A stretch of DNA of 64,000 nt from CAZNXJ01 sp964577115 (lineage in GTDB: Bacteria > Planctomycetota > Planctomycetia > Pirellulales > Pirellulaceae): NCBI GenBank assembly GCA_964577115.1, contig CAZNXJ010000025.1, positions 5,197 to 69,196 on the forward strand, in the 5' to 3' direction. Positions 37,990 through 47,171 of this stretch are shown here, piece by piece (within the stretch, counting starts at the first letter, position 1; each line of letters opens with the position of its first letter). The position numbers were made by a program, and so were the translations under genes. Below the pieces are notes generated by a model that ran no database searches, had not been told where the DNA came from, and was given only the letters and a program-made list of their open reading frames with translations.

Positions 37990-39378
37990 ATGGATTTTTC
38001 GTACGGGTTGCTGATTCGTGGACTTCTGCTGAGCCTGGTGTTGATGCCGGGTATCGCTGCGGCGCAGGTGCGCGCGCGGCTGCCCAGCGGAACGCAGCCT
38101 CCGCCGCTGACCGACTCGCCGCCACCCGCGACCAGTGCACCGGTCGGAGCATCCCTTGGCACAGGAATCTCCGGGAACACGTCTTTATCTCCGCTCGTTC
38201 CAAGCGGCACGGTCGGTGCGTCGCTCGGTCAGCCAGCCTTCGATCCCTACGCTCCACAGACAACCCCGTCGCTGGGCTCCACGCTATTTGGCGGCGCGCC
38301 TGCGGCGCCAAACTATTCCTATCCAGGCGCTGGTACTGGGTACGCGGCTCCAGGAGGTGTCCCTCCCGCACTGCCGCCCAGCGCGTACGGGACGCCTGCC
38401 ATCGGCGGCACACCGCTCGGGACGCCTGCGTATGGGGCACCGGGGTATGCGGCACCCGGGTATGGCGCCGGCGCTTACCCAACGACGCCTCCCGCACTGT
38501 TTCCCAACGGCTTTACCGGGCCGAACGCTCTATGGAGTGAAGGCACGATCATCGGCGCGCCGGTGCGCTTGATCCAAGGACCGCGTGTACGGCATGCATG
38601 GCTGGCCGGCACCAAGGGCCGCGAGTTGGGAATTCACGAAACCGATGTATCCGTTGCGCTCACGTACCCGAACTTCTTGTTCTCGGACCGACCGATCTAC
38701 GTCGTTCCCTCGTTTTCGTTGTACTTATTCGACGGGCCAAGGCCGGAAAACTTCGACGGTGCGATGCCCGATCTGCCTGGCCAGACGTACGGAGCGTTTA
38801 TCGATTCGCTTTGGCAGCCCGATATCAATGGGATCGTGGGCTTTGATCTAGGCGCACGCGTTGGCGTCTTCTCGGACTTTGACACGCTGAACAAGAATAG
38901 CCTTCGGACGTTGGGGCAGGGCCTGGTGCGCCTGCGCTTGACGCCGACGATGACGTTGAAAGGTGGTGCGATTTACGTCGATCGCGCCGACATCAAGCTC
39001 ATCCCGGCCGGTGGAATTCTTTGGGAGCCGAATCCGCAAGCGCGATTTGATTTGTATTTTCCTCAGCCGAAAGTTTCGCAGTACGTCACGACCATCGGTA
39101 ATCAGGACCTGTGGTGGTATATCGGCGGCGAATTTGGCGGCGGGACGTGGACGATCGAACGTGCAGTCGATGGTGGCTCCGACAAGGTGGACGTGAACGA
39201 TATCCGTGTGCTCGTGGGCATGGAATTCGGCCCGCCAGAATGGTTCCGCGAAGGTCGGCGGCTCGGATTCATTGAAGCCGGATGGGTCACGGAACGCCGC
39301 TTGATCTATGTGCGCCGACCCGAGGACAACGTCCATCTGAAAGATACGTTCATGCTTCGGGCGGGGATTGGCTACTAG
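37990..39378 (+). CDS. Outer-membrane-type beta-barrel protein, paralogue 1
   Basis: A 462-residue exported protein. Signal peptide about 1-25 (PGIAAAQ), then 150 residues of low-complexity P/G/A/Y sequence (YGTPAIGGTPLGTPAYGAPGYAAPGYG), then about 280 residues of alternating beta strands ending in aromatic GIGY, the style of a C-terminal barrel strand. It is homologous to the next gene in the barrel part: both carry an L.P.GGI.W.P...ARF.L.FP.PK segment. The function is unknown; a role in the planctomycete outer membrane or protein coat is plausible. The ATG at 37990 is chosen; a GTG 9 nt upstream is possible. Confidence 0.75.
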   Translation: MDFSYGLLIRGLLLSLVLMPGIAAAQVRARLPSGTQPPPLTDSPPPATSAPVGASLGTGISGNTSLSPLVPSGTVGASLGQPAFDPYAPQTTPSLGSTLFGGAPAAPNYSYPGAGTGYAAPGGVPPALPPSAYGTPAIGGTPLGTPAYGAPGYAAPGYGAGAYPTTPPALFPNGFTGPNALWSEGTIIGAPVRLIQGPRVRHAWLAGTKGRELGIHETDVSVALTYPNFLFSDRPIYVVPSFSLYLFDGPRPENFDGAMPDLPGQTYGAFIDSLWQPDINGIVGFDLGARVGVFSDFDTLNKNSLRTLGQGLVRLRLTPTMTLKGGAIYVDRADIKLIPAGGILWEPNPQARFDLYFPQPKVSQYVTTIGNQDLWWYIGGEFGGGTWTIERAVDGGSDKVDVNDIRVLVGMEFGPPEWFREGRRLGFIEAGWVTERRLIYVRRPEDNVHLKDTFMLRAGIGY

Positions 39379-39409
39379 AACGCGCGCCGCGCGGGGTCGT
39401 GAGGACGTG

Positions 39410-40579
39410 ATGAACTTGCGAGGCATCCTGCGTAGCGTAGCGGGATTTGTATCGCTAGGCGGTATTCTGGTCGCGTCGAGCATGGGTGGTGCGCAGGACG
39501 TGCCAGCGCCGACGAACCAATGGCCAAGCGCGTGGGCGCATCCCGCGTACATGCCGAGCGAAACGGGGATGCCAGAGGCAACGCTGCCAAGTTCGCCGTT
39601 TGCGTTTCCCGGCCCGCCACAGGAGCCCGCGATGGCGAACCATCCCTGGGATGTTCCCACTTGGCCCGCGCACCCTGGCCCGCTCGTACAGCCAGCCGCT
39701 CACGTCCCGCCGAACGCTGCGCAGGTACACCCGGATCTCAACTTCCAGCATTTCCCCGGCGTACCTACGGGAGAGTATCCCGAGCAGCTCAAGCTGAAGA
39801 TGCATAAGGACGCGTTTCTACAGCGCCTTTCGCTCACTGCCACCTGGCTCGACCGAGGTTCGACCTCTTCGGTGGGTGTAACGGAAGTGGAACTGTACGC
39901 GACTGGCGCGATCCCGTGGCCGTCGCGCGAGCAGCCAATGTTGATTACACCGGGCTTTAACGTGCGATTCTTTGATGCGGTACTGCCCGAATTGCCCAGT
40001 GAAGTTTACGACGCCTATCTGCAATGGATGTGGCTGCCGCGGTGGAACGAATACTGGAGCGGCGTGCTGGCGGTAGCGCCGGGGGTATACAGCGACTTCG
40101 AGCAATACGAGAGCGATGCGCTGCGCATAACTGGACGGGGGCTCGTTCGCTGGCACGTGCAGCCCGATACGCTGGAAGTCGTTTTCGGCGTACTCTACTT
40201 GGACAGAACCGACTACAGCCTGCTGCCAGCGGGCGGCATTATCTGGTCACCCGTCGAGCATGCTCGCTTCGAGCTGCTGTTTCCAAAGCCGAAGATTGGC
40301 TGGCGACTCGCCCAGGATCCGGGCGTGCGTGAAGATTGGATCTATTGGGGCGGCGAGTTCGGCGGCGATACGTGGCTCGTCACACACGGTGCGCAATCCG
40401 AGCGGATGACGATGCGCGACTGGCGAACGTACGTGGGCGCCGAGCGCATACTCGCGGGCGGATCGGCGCTGCGCATCGAGCTCGGCTACGTATTTGCTCG
40501 CACCTTCGAATTCGAATCGTCGAACTTCGAATATGAGCCCGACGATTCGATCCTTGTGCGGCTGGGAGGCAACTACTGA
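39410..40579 (+). CDS. Outer-membrane-type beta-barrel protein, paralogue 2
   Basis: A 389-residue exported protein (signal peptide about 1-28, SSMGGAQ). A proline-rich linker (about 29-120) leads into a barrel-like domain homologous to the preceding gene: LLPAGGIIWSPVEHARFELLFPKPKIGW, and WIYWGGEFGGDTWLV matching LWWYIGGEFGGGTWTI there. It ends with VRLGGNY, again aromatic-terminated. It starts 31 bp after the first paralogue, so the two are co-transcribed. They differ mainly in the length and composition of the linker. It converges with sucD at a gap of 19 bp. Confidence 0.75.
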   Translation: MNLRGILRSVAGFVSLGGILVASSMGGAQDVPAPTNQWPSAWAHPAYMPSETGMPEATLPSSPFAFPGPPQEPAMANHPWDVPTWPAHPGPLVQPAAHVPPNAAQVHPDLNFQHFPGVPTGEYPEQLKLKMHKDAFLQRLSLTATWLDRGSTSSVGVTEVELYATGAIPWPSREQPMLITPGFNVRFFDAVLPELPSEVYDAYLQWMWLPRWNEYWSGVLAVAPGVYSDFEQYESDALRITGRGLVRWHVQPDTLEVVFGVLYLDRTDYSLLPAGGIIWSPVEHARFELLFPKPKIGWRLAQDPGVREDWIYWGGEFGGDTWLVTHGAQSERMTMRDWRTYVGAERILAGGSALRIELGYVFARTFEFESSNFEYEPDDSILVRLGGNY

Positions 40580-40598
40580 CGCGCCCCGGACCGAAGTT

Positions 40599-41471
40599 CT
40601 AGCGCGACATGGCGCGCTTGACCGCGTCGCCCATGTCGGCCGGCGTCGCGGCGACCACAATACCGGCGTCTTCGAGCGCGGCAACCTTCTCGGCTGCCGT
40701 TCCCTTGCCGCCCGAAATAATCGCGCCGGCGTGTCCCATGCGCTTTCCGGGAGGAGCCGTACGACCGGCGATGAAGGCCGCGACGGGCTTGGTGACATGC
40801 TGCTTCACGTAGGCGGCCGCTTCTTCCTCGGCGGATCCACCGATCTCACCGATCATCAGAATGGCTTCGGTTTCCGGATCCTTTTCGTACAGCTCGAGCA
40901 GATCAATGAACGAGGTGCCGACGATCGGATCGCCACCGAGCCCAACGCAGGTGGTTTGGCCGAGCCCGAGGTTGGTTGTCTGCCACACTGCTTCGTAGGT
41001 CAGCGTACCGCTGCGGCTGATGATGCCGACCTTGCCGCGCTGGTGGATGTAGCCGGGCATGATCCCGATCTTGCATTCGCCCGGCGTGATGACGCCGGGG
41101 CAGTTGGGGCCGATCAGCCGCACGCCGCGCTGCCGCACGACCTCATAGACGTGCACCATATCGAGCACCGGGACGCCTTCCGTAATGGCGACGATGACTT
41201 CGATGCCCGCGTCGACGGCTTCGAGGATGGCGTCGGCCGTGAACGGTGCCGGTACGAAGATCATCGTCGCGTTCGCGCCGGTCTCTTTGACGGCTTCTTC
41301 AACGGTGTCGAATACCGGCAGGCCGAGCGTCGTTTCGCCGCCCTTGCCCGGCGTTACCCCGCCGACCATTTTCGTTCCGTATTCCAAGCAGCCCTTTGTG
41401 TGGAACTGGCCGGAGGTGCCGGTGATACCTTGGCAGATGACCCGCGTGTCTTTGTTGACCAGGATGCTCAT
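40599..41471 (-). CDS. sucD: Succinate-CoA ligase subunit alpha
   Basis: A 290-residue protein of standard length. It shows the CoA-binding start SILVNKDTRVICQGITGTSGQFHTKGCLEYGT, VPGKGG-type loop (TPGKGGETTLGLPVF), GPNCPGVITPGECKIGIMPG, and the phosphohistidine site GHAGAIISGG near residues 246-255. With SucC it converts succinyl-CoA to succinate with ATP or GTP formation in the TCA cycle. It lies 142 bp after sucC on the same strand. Confidence 0.97.
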   Translation of the reverse strand: MSILVNKDTRVICQGITGTSGQFHTKGCLEYGTKMVGGVTPGKGGETTLGLPVFDTVEEAVKETGANATMIFVPAPFTADAILEAVDAGIEVIVAITEGVPVLDMVHVYEVVRQRGVRLIGPNCPGVITPGECKIGIMPGYIHQRGKVGIISRSGTLTYEAVWQTTNLGLGQTTCVGLGGDPIVGTSFIDLLELYEKDPETEAILMIGEIGGSAEEEAAAYVKQHVTKPVAAFIAGRTAPPGKRMGHAGAIISGGKGTAAEKVAALEDAGIVVAATPADMGDAVKRAMSR

Positions 41472-41613
41472 GACGGTTTTGTCTCGTTCGCGCTCTCGGG
41501 AGAGATGATTCGCAGCTCGCAGGACGCTTGCTCGCGCCCGGGTTGGAAGGGGGATCCGGCTTCAGGGCTCGGGGTTCAATGCTCGCCCTTCCAATAACTT
41601 TTCAGTCGTGGAT

Positions 41614-42807
41614 TTACGACTTGCCGCCGGCGGCCGCGACCACTTTCTGCGCGGCATCGGTCAGCCCATCGGCCGTGATGATGTTTACGCCGCTCTCGGC
41701 CAGGATCTTGCGGCCCTCTTCGACTTCGGTGCCTTCTAGCCGCACGACGAGCGGAACGTTGAAGCCCACAGTCTTGTAGGCTTCGAGCAGCGCTCGAGCG
41801 ATCGTCGTGCATTGCATGATCCCGCCAAAAATATTGACGAGCACCGCTTTGACATTCGGGTCGTCGAGAATAATGCGGAACGCCTCGGTGACCTGTTCGG
41901 TTTTCGCGCCACCGCCGACGTCGAGGAAGTTTGCCGGTTCGCCGCCGTGGTACTTGATGATGTCCATCGTGGCCATGGCGAGACCGGCGCCATTGACGAG
42001 GCAAGCGATGTTGCCGTCGAGCTTCACGTAGCTTAGGCCCGCCTCGCCCGCTCGGACTTCAGCCGGCTCTTCTTCGGCGATGTCACGCAGCTCGAGTAGA
42101 TCTTTGTGGCGGAACAGCGCGTTGTCGTCGAACGTGACCTTGGCGTCGAGCGCGACCAACTCGCCTTGCTTGGTGACCACGAGCGGGTTGATTTCGACGA
42201 GGCTACAGTCGAGCGAAACGAAGAGGCGGGAAAGCGCCTTCATGAACTTGTCCGCACTGCGGACGCTCGCCCCTTCCAACCCCAGCTTTTTGGCCAGCTT
42301 CCGGACCTGGTAGCTGTGCAGGCCGACGTGCGGGTCGAAGTGTTCCTTGTGAATTAGCTCGGGCGTTTCCTCAGCCACCTTTTCGATTTCGACGCCGCCT
42401 TCGGTCGAAACCATGAGGACGGGCTTGGCCGCGGCGCGGTCGAGCACAATGCCCAAGTACAGCTCGCGAGCAATGTCGCAGCCTTCCTCGACAAAGACCT
42501 GCCGTACGGTCTGGCCTTGCGGGCCGGTCTGGATGGTGACGAGCTTGTTTCCGAGCAGGTTTTTCGCGGCCGTCGCGGCTTCTTCGGCCGAGCGAACGAG
42601 CTGCACGCCGCGCTGGTTTTCATTGCCTAGGACCGTGCCTTTGCCCCGCCCACCGGCGTGAATCTGCGCTTTGAGGACTGCCAGCGAGCCGCCGAGTGTT
42701 CGGAAGGCGTCCGCCGCTTCTTCGGGAGTGCGCGCGACCGTGCCGCGCAGCACCGCGACACCCGCCTTGCGGAACAGTTCCTTGGCCTGAAATTCGTGGA
42801 TCTTCAT
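41614..42807 (-). CDS. sucC: ADP-forming succinate-CoA ligase subunit beta
   Basis: A 397-residue ATP-grasp protein. MKIHEFQAKELFRKAGVAVLRG at the N terminus, AQIHAGGRGKG near residues 46-56, SLVEINPLVVTKQGELVALDAKVTFDDNALFRH, and VNIFGGIMQC near the C terminus are all diagnostic. The ATG at 42807 (23 codons inside a longer open frame) begins exactly at the conserved MKIHE start. It precedes sucD, with its promoter at 42851. Confidence 0.97.
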   Translation of the reverse strand: MKIHEFQAKELFRKAGVAVLRGTVARTPEEAADAFRTLGGSLAVLKAQIHAGGRGKGTVLGNENQRGVQLVRSAEEAATAAKNLLGNKLVTIQTGPQGQTVRQVFVEEGCDIARELYLGIVLDRAAAKPVLMVSTEGGVEIEKVAEETPELIHKEHFDPHVGLHSYQVRKLAKKLGLEGASVRSADKFMKALSRLFVSLDCSLVEINPLVVTKQGELVALDAKVTFDDNALFRHKDLLELRDIAEEEPAEVRAGEAGLSYVKLDGNIACLVNGAGLAMATMDIIKYHGGEPANFLDVGGGAKTEQVTEAFRIILDDPNVKAVLVNIFGGIMQCTTIARALLEAYKTVGFNVPLVVRLEGTEVEEGRKILAESGVNIITADGLTDAAQKVVAAAGGKS

Positions 42808-42850
42808 GAGCTGCGACCTTGCGATGTCGACGTTCGTTGAGAAGCTGCGG

Positions 42851-42856
42851 ATTATA
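42851..42856 (-). promoter_or_regulatory. -10 box of sucCD
   Basis: A perfect TATAAT on the minus strand, giving a leader of about 37 nt before sucC. The -35 position reads TTCATG, a weak match. Confidence 0.5.
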
Positions 42857-43032
42857 CGAACCTCGACGCGGCCCATGAAGGGGGCGTTTGCTACAGGAGC
42901 ACTCCGGTAGCGCTTTGCCGTGCACGGGCGCGGTCGAGAGAGACGCGGCGCCGTGACGACCGCGAGCCGAATCGCGAGTCGCTGAAGACGTACGGTGCGT
43001 GCAAAGCGCGGCGCGCCGGCGCGCTGAGATGT

Positions 43033-43050
43033 TCGGCCTCGCCAGGCCGA
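43033..43050 (-). terminator. Short hairpin after the NtrC-type gene
   Basis: TCGGCCT (43033-43039) pairs with AGGCCGA (43044-43050) around CGCC, 27 bp past the stop at 43078. No T-tract, so low confidence. Confidence 0.3.
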
Positions 43051-43077
43051 CGATGCGGATGATGAATAGCGCTGCGG

Positions 43078-44439
43078 CTAGCGCTGGAGTCCGAGACGCT
43101 TCATTTTCTTATAGAGCGTCGTGCGGTTGATCCCGAGCCGCTGCGCCGTGGCGTTGCGGTTCCATTGATTCGCCTCGAGCGTCTCGAGGATCAATTGGCG
43201 TTCGGGATCGGCGAGCGCTTCCTTGAGGCTGCGTCCGGAGAGGTTGCGTGCGGGCGTGGTGGATGGAGTCAGCAGGTGCCGCGGCAAGTCTCTGGGAGTG
43301 ATGACCTGATCTTTGCCGAGCAGCACGGCGCGCTCGACGACGTTTTGTAGTTCGCGCACGTTCCCCGGCCACGCGTACTGCTGGAGCAGTTCGAGCGCCT
43401 CCTCGCTGAACTGTTTGAACGGCTTGTCGGCGTCTGCGCAGGCCTGGTGAAGGAAGTGCTGCGCCAGCAGCGGGATGTCGGCCGACCGTTCGCGGAGCGG
43501 GGGCAGTTCGATGTTGATCACGTTAACGCGATAGAACAGGTCCTGCCGGAACTTGCCTTCCTCGACCAGCTCGGCGAGGTCCTCGTTCGTCGCGAGGATA
43601 ACTCGCGTGTCCACGCGGTAGGTCGAGCTCCCGCCCACCGGCTCGAACTCGAACTCTTGCAGCACGCGGAGCAGCTTCACCTGGAGGCTCGGCGAGGCTG
43701 TGGCGATTTCATCGAGGAAGATCGTGCCGCCGTCGGCCAGCATGAACTTGCCTTTTTTGTCGCTTACAGCGCCCGTGAACGCGCCGGCCACGTGCCCGAA
43801 TAGTTCGCTCTCGAGCAACGTTTCGGGCAGCGCCCCACATGCGACTTCGATGAACGGCCGATCGCGCCGGCTGCTGCGGCGGTGGATCGCGCGGGCAAGC
43901 AGCGATTTACCCGTCCCGCTCTCGCCGGTAATCAGCACCGTCGCGCGGGTGTCGGCCACGCTGTCGACAATGTCGAAGACCCGCTGCATGCGCGCGTCGT
44001 GCCCGATGATGTTTTCGAGGCCGAAACGCAAATCGAGCTGGGCTTTCAGTTGCCGGTTTTCTTCAAGCACCTTCCGCTGCGACAGCGCTCGCTGAATGGC
44101 CATCTCGAGCTCTTCGTCGATCAGCGGCTTGGTCAGCAGATCAAAGGCGCCGGCCCGTAGAGCTTCGATTCCGGTTTCAACCGTTCCGTAGCCCGTGGTA
44201 AGGATCACCGTCACGTGCGGATAGTGCTCGCGACAGTGTGCGAGCACGTCGAAGCCTTCGCCATCCTGGAGGCGAATATCCACCAGGGCGAGATCAAAAT
44301 GCTGGTCAGCGAGCTGTTGGTAGGCCTCCTGCACGCCGGCAGCGGTCGCAACGCTGTAGCCCTGGTCCTGAAGCCACTCGGCCATGGAATCCAGCAACAT
44401 GCGGTCGTCGTCAACGAGCAGTAGTTTGCCGCGAGCCAT
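43078..44439 (-). CDS. Sigma-54-dependent response regulator (NtrC family)
   Basis: A 453-residue three-domain regulator. Receiver about 5-120 with phospho-acceptor D54 (LVDIRLQDGEGF); AAA+ domain about 145-375 with Walker A GESGTGKS, the sigma-54-contacting GAFTGA motif and Walker B GGTIFLDEIA; a Fis-type helix-turn-helix at the C terminus (NRNATAQRLGINRTTLYKKM). It activates sigma-54 promoters when phosphorylated. No histidine kinase is adjacent, so it is an orphan here; the hybrid kinase at 25.6 kb is one possible partner. Confidence 0.95.
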   Translation of the reverse strand: MARGKLLLVDDDRMLLDSMAEWLQDQGYSVATAAGVQEAYQQLADQHFDLALVDIRLQDGEGFDVLAHCREHYPHVTVILTTGYGTVETGIEALRAGAFDLLTKPLIDEELEMAIQRALSQRKVLEENRQLKAQLDLRFGLENIIGHDARMQRVFDIVDSVADTRATVLITGESGTGKSLLARAIHRRSSRRDRPFIEVACGALPETLLESELFGHVAGAFTGAVSDKKGKFMLADGGTIFLDEIATASPSLQVKLLRVLQEFEFEPVGGSSTYRVDTRVILATNEDLAELVEEGKFRQDLFYRVNVINIELPPLRERSADIPLLAQHFLHQACADADKPFKQFSEEALELLQQYAWPGNVRELQNVVERAVLLGKDQVITPRDLPRHLLTPSTTPARNLSGRSLKEALADPERQLILETLEANQWNRNATAQRLGINRTTLYKKMKRLGLQR

Positions 44440-45032
44440 CGAATTTATGGTTCTGTCCCAACTTCGAGGATGATTTCAACGAGCCGGCGCACCGCCGCCA
44501 TAGGCCTTCTCAGCGCGTCGCAAGAACGCATCGCCAGCGGCCAGTGCGTCGAAGTTTATCTACGTCACGTGGCGCGGTTCGTCAAAATTTGCGGCTTCTT
44601 GCCGACCGCCGATCCGCTCAGCAGAGTGGGCCTGAGACGTAGGTGACCCATGGAAACGGCCGATTGCGGCAATCCGCACTTTCCACCACGGATCCGCTCG
44701 AAGCCCCGAAAAAAACCTAAATTTGCTAAAGACAAAGTGTTATTGCGCGGGGGCCGCCGGTATCTTGTTGGAGGCGGGGTACTAGTCAAAACGGGTGTCT
44801 GGACTACGATTCTGGTTGTCCGCGGCCCGCCAATTGAGGGTTGGCGGGAACTGCTGACGTCCCGTCAGTGGTTGTCCGACCCGTGGGTCCGCGTTTTAAA
44901 TAACGCGCGAGGCGTGCATACCGCATCGCCAAGAGAGGTAATGGATCAGAGCGATCCATTGGAAGATACCGTCCGAGGAACAGCGCGACTTAGTTGCTTG
45001 CGGCACTGGAAGTCGTACTCAAGGGGCACACG
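44440..45032. other. 593-bp gap between two divergent response regulator genes
   Basis: A frame of 128 codons (44650-45036) is open but has no family features, unusual composition and overlaps the LuxR start, so I do not call it. A short A-rich stretch lies at 44708-44745. No sigma-54 (-24/-12) site with correct spacing was found by eye. Confidence 0.5.
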
Positions 45033-45662
45033 ATGATACGTGTTCTGATCGTGGACGACCATGAAGTCGTTCGCCGAGGCTTGAAGAGCCTGTTTCGGGA
45101 TACCGAGATCTCGATCGTCGGTGAAGCGTCGAGTGGGCGCGACGCGGTTGCCGAGGCCGAGAAGCAGCGTCCCGATGTGTTATTGCTCGACGTGCGGATG
45201 CCCGAAGTCGATGGCATCATGGCGTTGGAGTCGATTCGGCAGAAACTACCGGATCTGCCGGTTGTAATCTTTACGAGCTACGACAATCCGACCTACGTCG
45301 CCCGGAGCGTGGCCCTGGGTGCAGTCGATTTCGTGCTCAAGGGCTCGCCACGTGACGAGCTGATCGCGGCCATCGCACAGGCTGCTGAAGGCAAAGGGCC
45401 CTCCGAGGGCAGCCTGCTCTACCAGGTCAAAGGCACGATGGCTCGCCACCGGGAACGGCCGGATGACGCGGCGCCGCTGACAACGCGCGAGCTGCAAGTG
45501 CTGCGGCACGTCGCGCTGGGGCTTAGCAACCGCGAGATCGGACGATCGCTCGAGATCAGCGTGGAAACGGTGAAAGAGCACGTCCAAAACATCCTGCGTA
45601 AGATCGATGTCAACGATCGCACGCAGGCCGCCGTGTGGGCCGTCCGCCGCGGATTGGTGTAA
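45033..45662 (+). CDS. LuxR/NarL-type response regulator
   Basis: A 209-residue regulator. The receiver domain (about 1-120) starts IRVLIVDDHEVVRRGLKSLF, with phospho-acceptor D53 (LLLDVRMPEVDG) and the conserved T/K pair (IFTSYDN, VLKGSP). The LuxR helix-turn-helix covers about 143-205 (LTTRELQVLRHVALGLSNREIGRSLEISVETVKEHVQNILRKI). The ATG at 45033 begins on the first strand. There is no kinase beside it. It lies divergent from the NtrC-type gene, 593 bp apart. Confidence 0.94.
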   Translation: MIRVLIVDDHEVVRRGLKSLFRDTEISIVGEASSGRDAVAEAEKQRPDVLLLDVRMPEVDGIMALESIRQKLPDLPVVIFTSYDNPTYVARSVALGAVDFVLKGSPRDELIAAIAQAAEGKGPSEGSLLYQVKGTMARHRERPDDAAPLTTRELQVLRHVALGLSNREIGRSLEISVETVKEHVQNILRKIDVNDRTQAAVWAVRRGLV

Positions 45663-45689
45663 CACGCCTCAGCGAAGAACCACGCACGA

Positions 45690-45715
45690 GCGCCGCGGCG
45701 GTCTCGCCGCGGCGC
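45690..45715. terminator. GC-rich hairpin between the convergent LuxR and Xer genes
   Basis: GCGCCGCGGC (45690-45699) and GCCGCGGCGC (45706-45715) form a perfect 10-bp stem around GGTCTC, 28 bp after the LuxR-type gene and 74 bp beyond the Xer stop. There is no T-tract; a bidirectional stop is possible. Confidence 0.45.
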
Positions 45716-45788
45716 CGCTCTGGAAACGGTTGGCCTCGCCAATTCTCGGCTGGCTACCTCTGCGGATTCCGCGACAGTGCTCTGCTCG

Positions 45789-46688
45789 TCAGCGGGCGCG
45801 CGGGTGAGCCCGCTCATAGGCGTCGCGCAGCGTCTTCGTGCTGACGTGTGTGTAGATCTGCGTGGTCACAAGGCTCTTGTGTCCGAGCAGCTCCTGGACG
45901 CTGCGAATGTCGGCGCCGGCATCGAGCAAGTGAGTGGCGAAGCTGTGCCGCAGCGTGTGGGGCGAGGTGCGCATATCCAGCCCGGTGCGCACGAGCAACT
46001 GTTGGATCATGCGCGCCACGCTACGTGTCGTCAGCCGCCGCCCAAACTTATTGACGAATACCGGAGCGGACGGGCCGCGCGGCACATCATGCGCCAGCTC
46101 GCGCTTCGCGAGCCACGCACGCAGAGCGCGTAGTGCGTAGCTGCCCAGCGGCGCAAGCCGCTCGCGCTTGCCCTTACCACGCACCCGCACGAGCCCGGCT
46201 TCCCAATCGATATCACCGTCGTTGATACCGACCAGCTCGCTGACGCGCAGGCCGGCCGAATACATCGTTTCCAGGATCGCTCGGTCTCGCAGTCCCATTT
46301 GTGTACGGGACGAAGGTGCGCTGAGCAGCTTCTGAATTTCAGACGTCGTGAGAAAGTGCGGCAGCTTGCGCTCGCGGCGCGGATTGCGCAGCGGCTTGGC
46401 CGGATTGCTGTCGACCAGCGCTTCGCGCTGAGCGAAGCGGAATAGGCTGCGCAGCGAAGCGAGTCGCCGCGAGATCGAACTGCGCGCGTATCCGGCTTCA
46501 TTCAGCGCGGCGACATAACCGCGCAGGTCCAGCGGAGTGATCTCGGCGATGCGCACAGGCCGACCCTGCGAATCGGATAAAAACGCTTCCAGCGACATCA
46601 AGTCCTCGCGGTACGACTTGATGGTCATTTCCGAAGCGTTGCGTTCGACTCGCAGGTAACGCAGGAAGCGGGCAATGGTTTGTTGCAT
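45789..46688 (-). CDS. Tyrosine recombinase XerC/XerD
   Basis: A 299-residue recombinase of Xer length. The N-terminal SAM-like domain (about 1-90) contains LRVERNASEMTIKSYREDL and SSISRRLASLRSLFRFA. The catalytic domain has the arginine in SAGLRVSELVG, a lysine in VRGKGKRERLAPLG, the HTLRHSFATHLL block (HxxR), the LGHKSL histidine and the nucleophile tyrosine in TTQIYTHVS. It resolves chromosome dimers at dif. Plain Xer architecture and the housekeeping setting argue against a prophage integrase. XerC and XerD cannot be told apart safely here. Confidence 0.93.
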   Translation of the reverse strand: MQQTIARFLRYLRVERNASEMTIKSYREDLMSLEAFLSDSQGRPVRIAEITPLDLRGYVAALNEAGYARSSISRRLASLRSLFRFAQREALVDSNPAKPLRNPRRERKLPHFLTTSEIQKLLSAPSSRTQMGLRDRAILETMYSAGLRVSELVGINDGDIDWEAGLVRVRGKGKRERLAPLGSYALRALRAWLAKRELAHDVPRGPSAPVFVNKFGRRLTTRSVARMIQQLLVRTGLDMRTSPHTLRHSFATHLLDAGADIRSVQELLGHKSLVTTQIYTHVSTKTLRDAYERAHPRAR

Positions 46689-46780
46689 GGACGGACAGCT
46701 TTATGTCAGGTGAGAGTCTTGCACAACCAACCGCGACGCCGGTCTGGTCTCTTGCACCGTTGGATCGGGCATGCCTCGGT

Positions 46781-46825
46781 AAAAACGAAGTGCTCGCAAG
46801 CCGCTGGGACTCGCGAGGCACTTCG
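46781..46825 (-). terminator. Intrinsic terminator of the 91-residue protein gene
   Basis: CGAAGTGCTCGC (46786-46797) pairs with GCGAG-G-CACTTCG (46813-46825, one bulged G). On the minus strand it is followed by TTTTT (complement of 46781-46785). It lies 61 bp past the stop at 46887. Confidence 0.7.
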
Positions 46826-46886
46826 ATTTAATGCGGGATCCGCCGGAACTCTCGACACGCAGTGTCGTCCTGCTCGGACTCGGGGC

Positions 46887-47162
46887 TCAGTCGAGCTCGA
46901 GGTCTTCCGCGCTGTCTGTAAATTCCGGCAGGGCAAACCGCGGCGCCGGGGCGGGCTCGGCGGCCGTCGCCTGAGCGGGGCCGAACGAGTGGCGGATTTT
47001 TTGGCTGAGCACAGCCGCGTCGTACCAGGTGAAGCTCAATTCCGGGTTCGAAGCGTAGCGGCCGAGTGTCCGCAGAGCCTCGGCGCGATGCTCATCGTCG
47101 AACAGGAAGATGTAACGTTCGGAACCCTTCACCAGCGCCAGCACATTGATATCCTGCGACAC
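46887..47162 (-). CDS. Small conserved-looking protein of unknown function, GTG start
   Basis: A 91-residue cytoplasmic protein. The start is decided by the ribosome site: AAGGAGG (47172-47178, minus strand) lies 9 nt before a GTG at 47160-47162, giving MSQDINVLALVKGSERYIFLF. A longer in-frame ATG at 47207 would put the Shine-Dalgarno sequence inside the gene. The first 60 residues look like a compact alpha/beta domain (ERYIFLFDDEHRAEALRTLGRYASNPELSFTWYDAAVLSQKI); the rest is A/P-rich and acidic. I do not recognise the family. It has its own terminator and stands beside the Xer gene. Confidence 0.8.
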   Translation of the reverse strand: MSQDINVLALVKGSERYIFLFDDEHRAEALRTLGRYASNPELSFTWYDAAVLSQKIRHSFGPAQATAAEPAPAPRFALPEFTDSAEDLELD

Positions 47163-47171
47163 CGATTCTCT

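Noticed and set aside
44650..45036. Plus-strand frame of 128 codons before the LuxR-type regulator
   Set aside because: No family features, odd residue composition, no ribosome site, and its end overlaps the well-supported LuxR start.
45789..46688. Xer gene as a prophage or island integrase
   Set aside because: Standard 299-residue Xer architecture, no tRNA or att-like repeat beside it, and only housekeeping neighbours.
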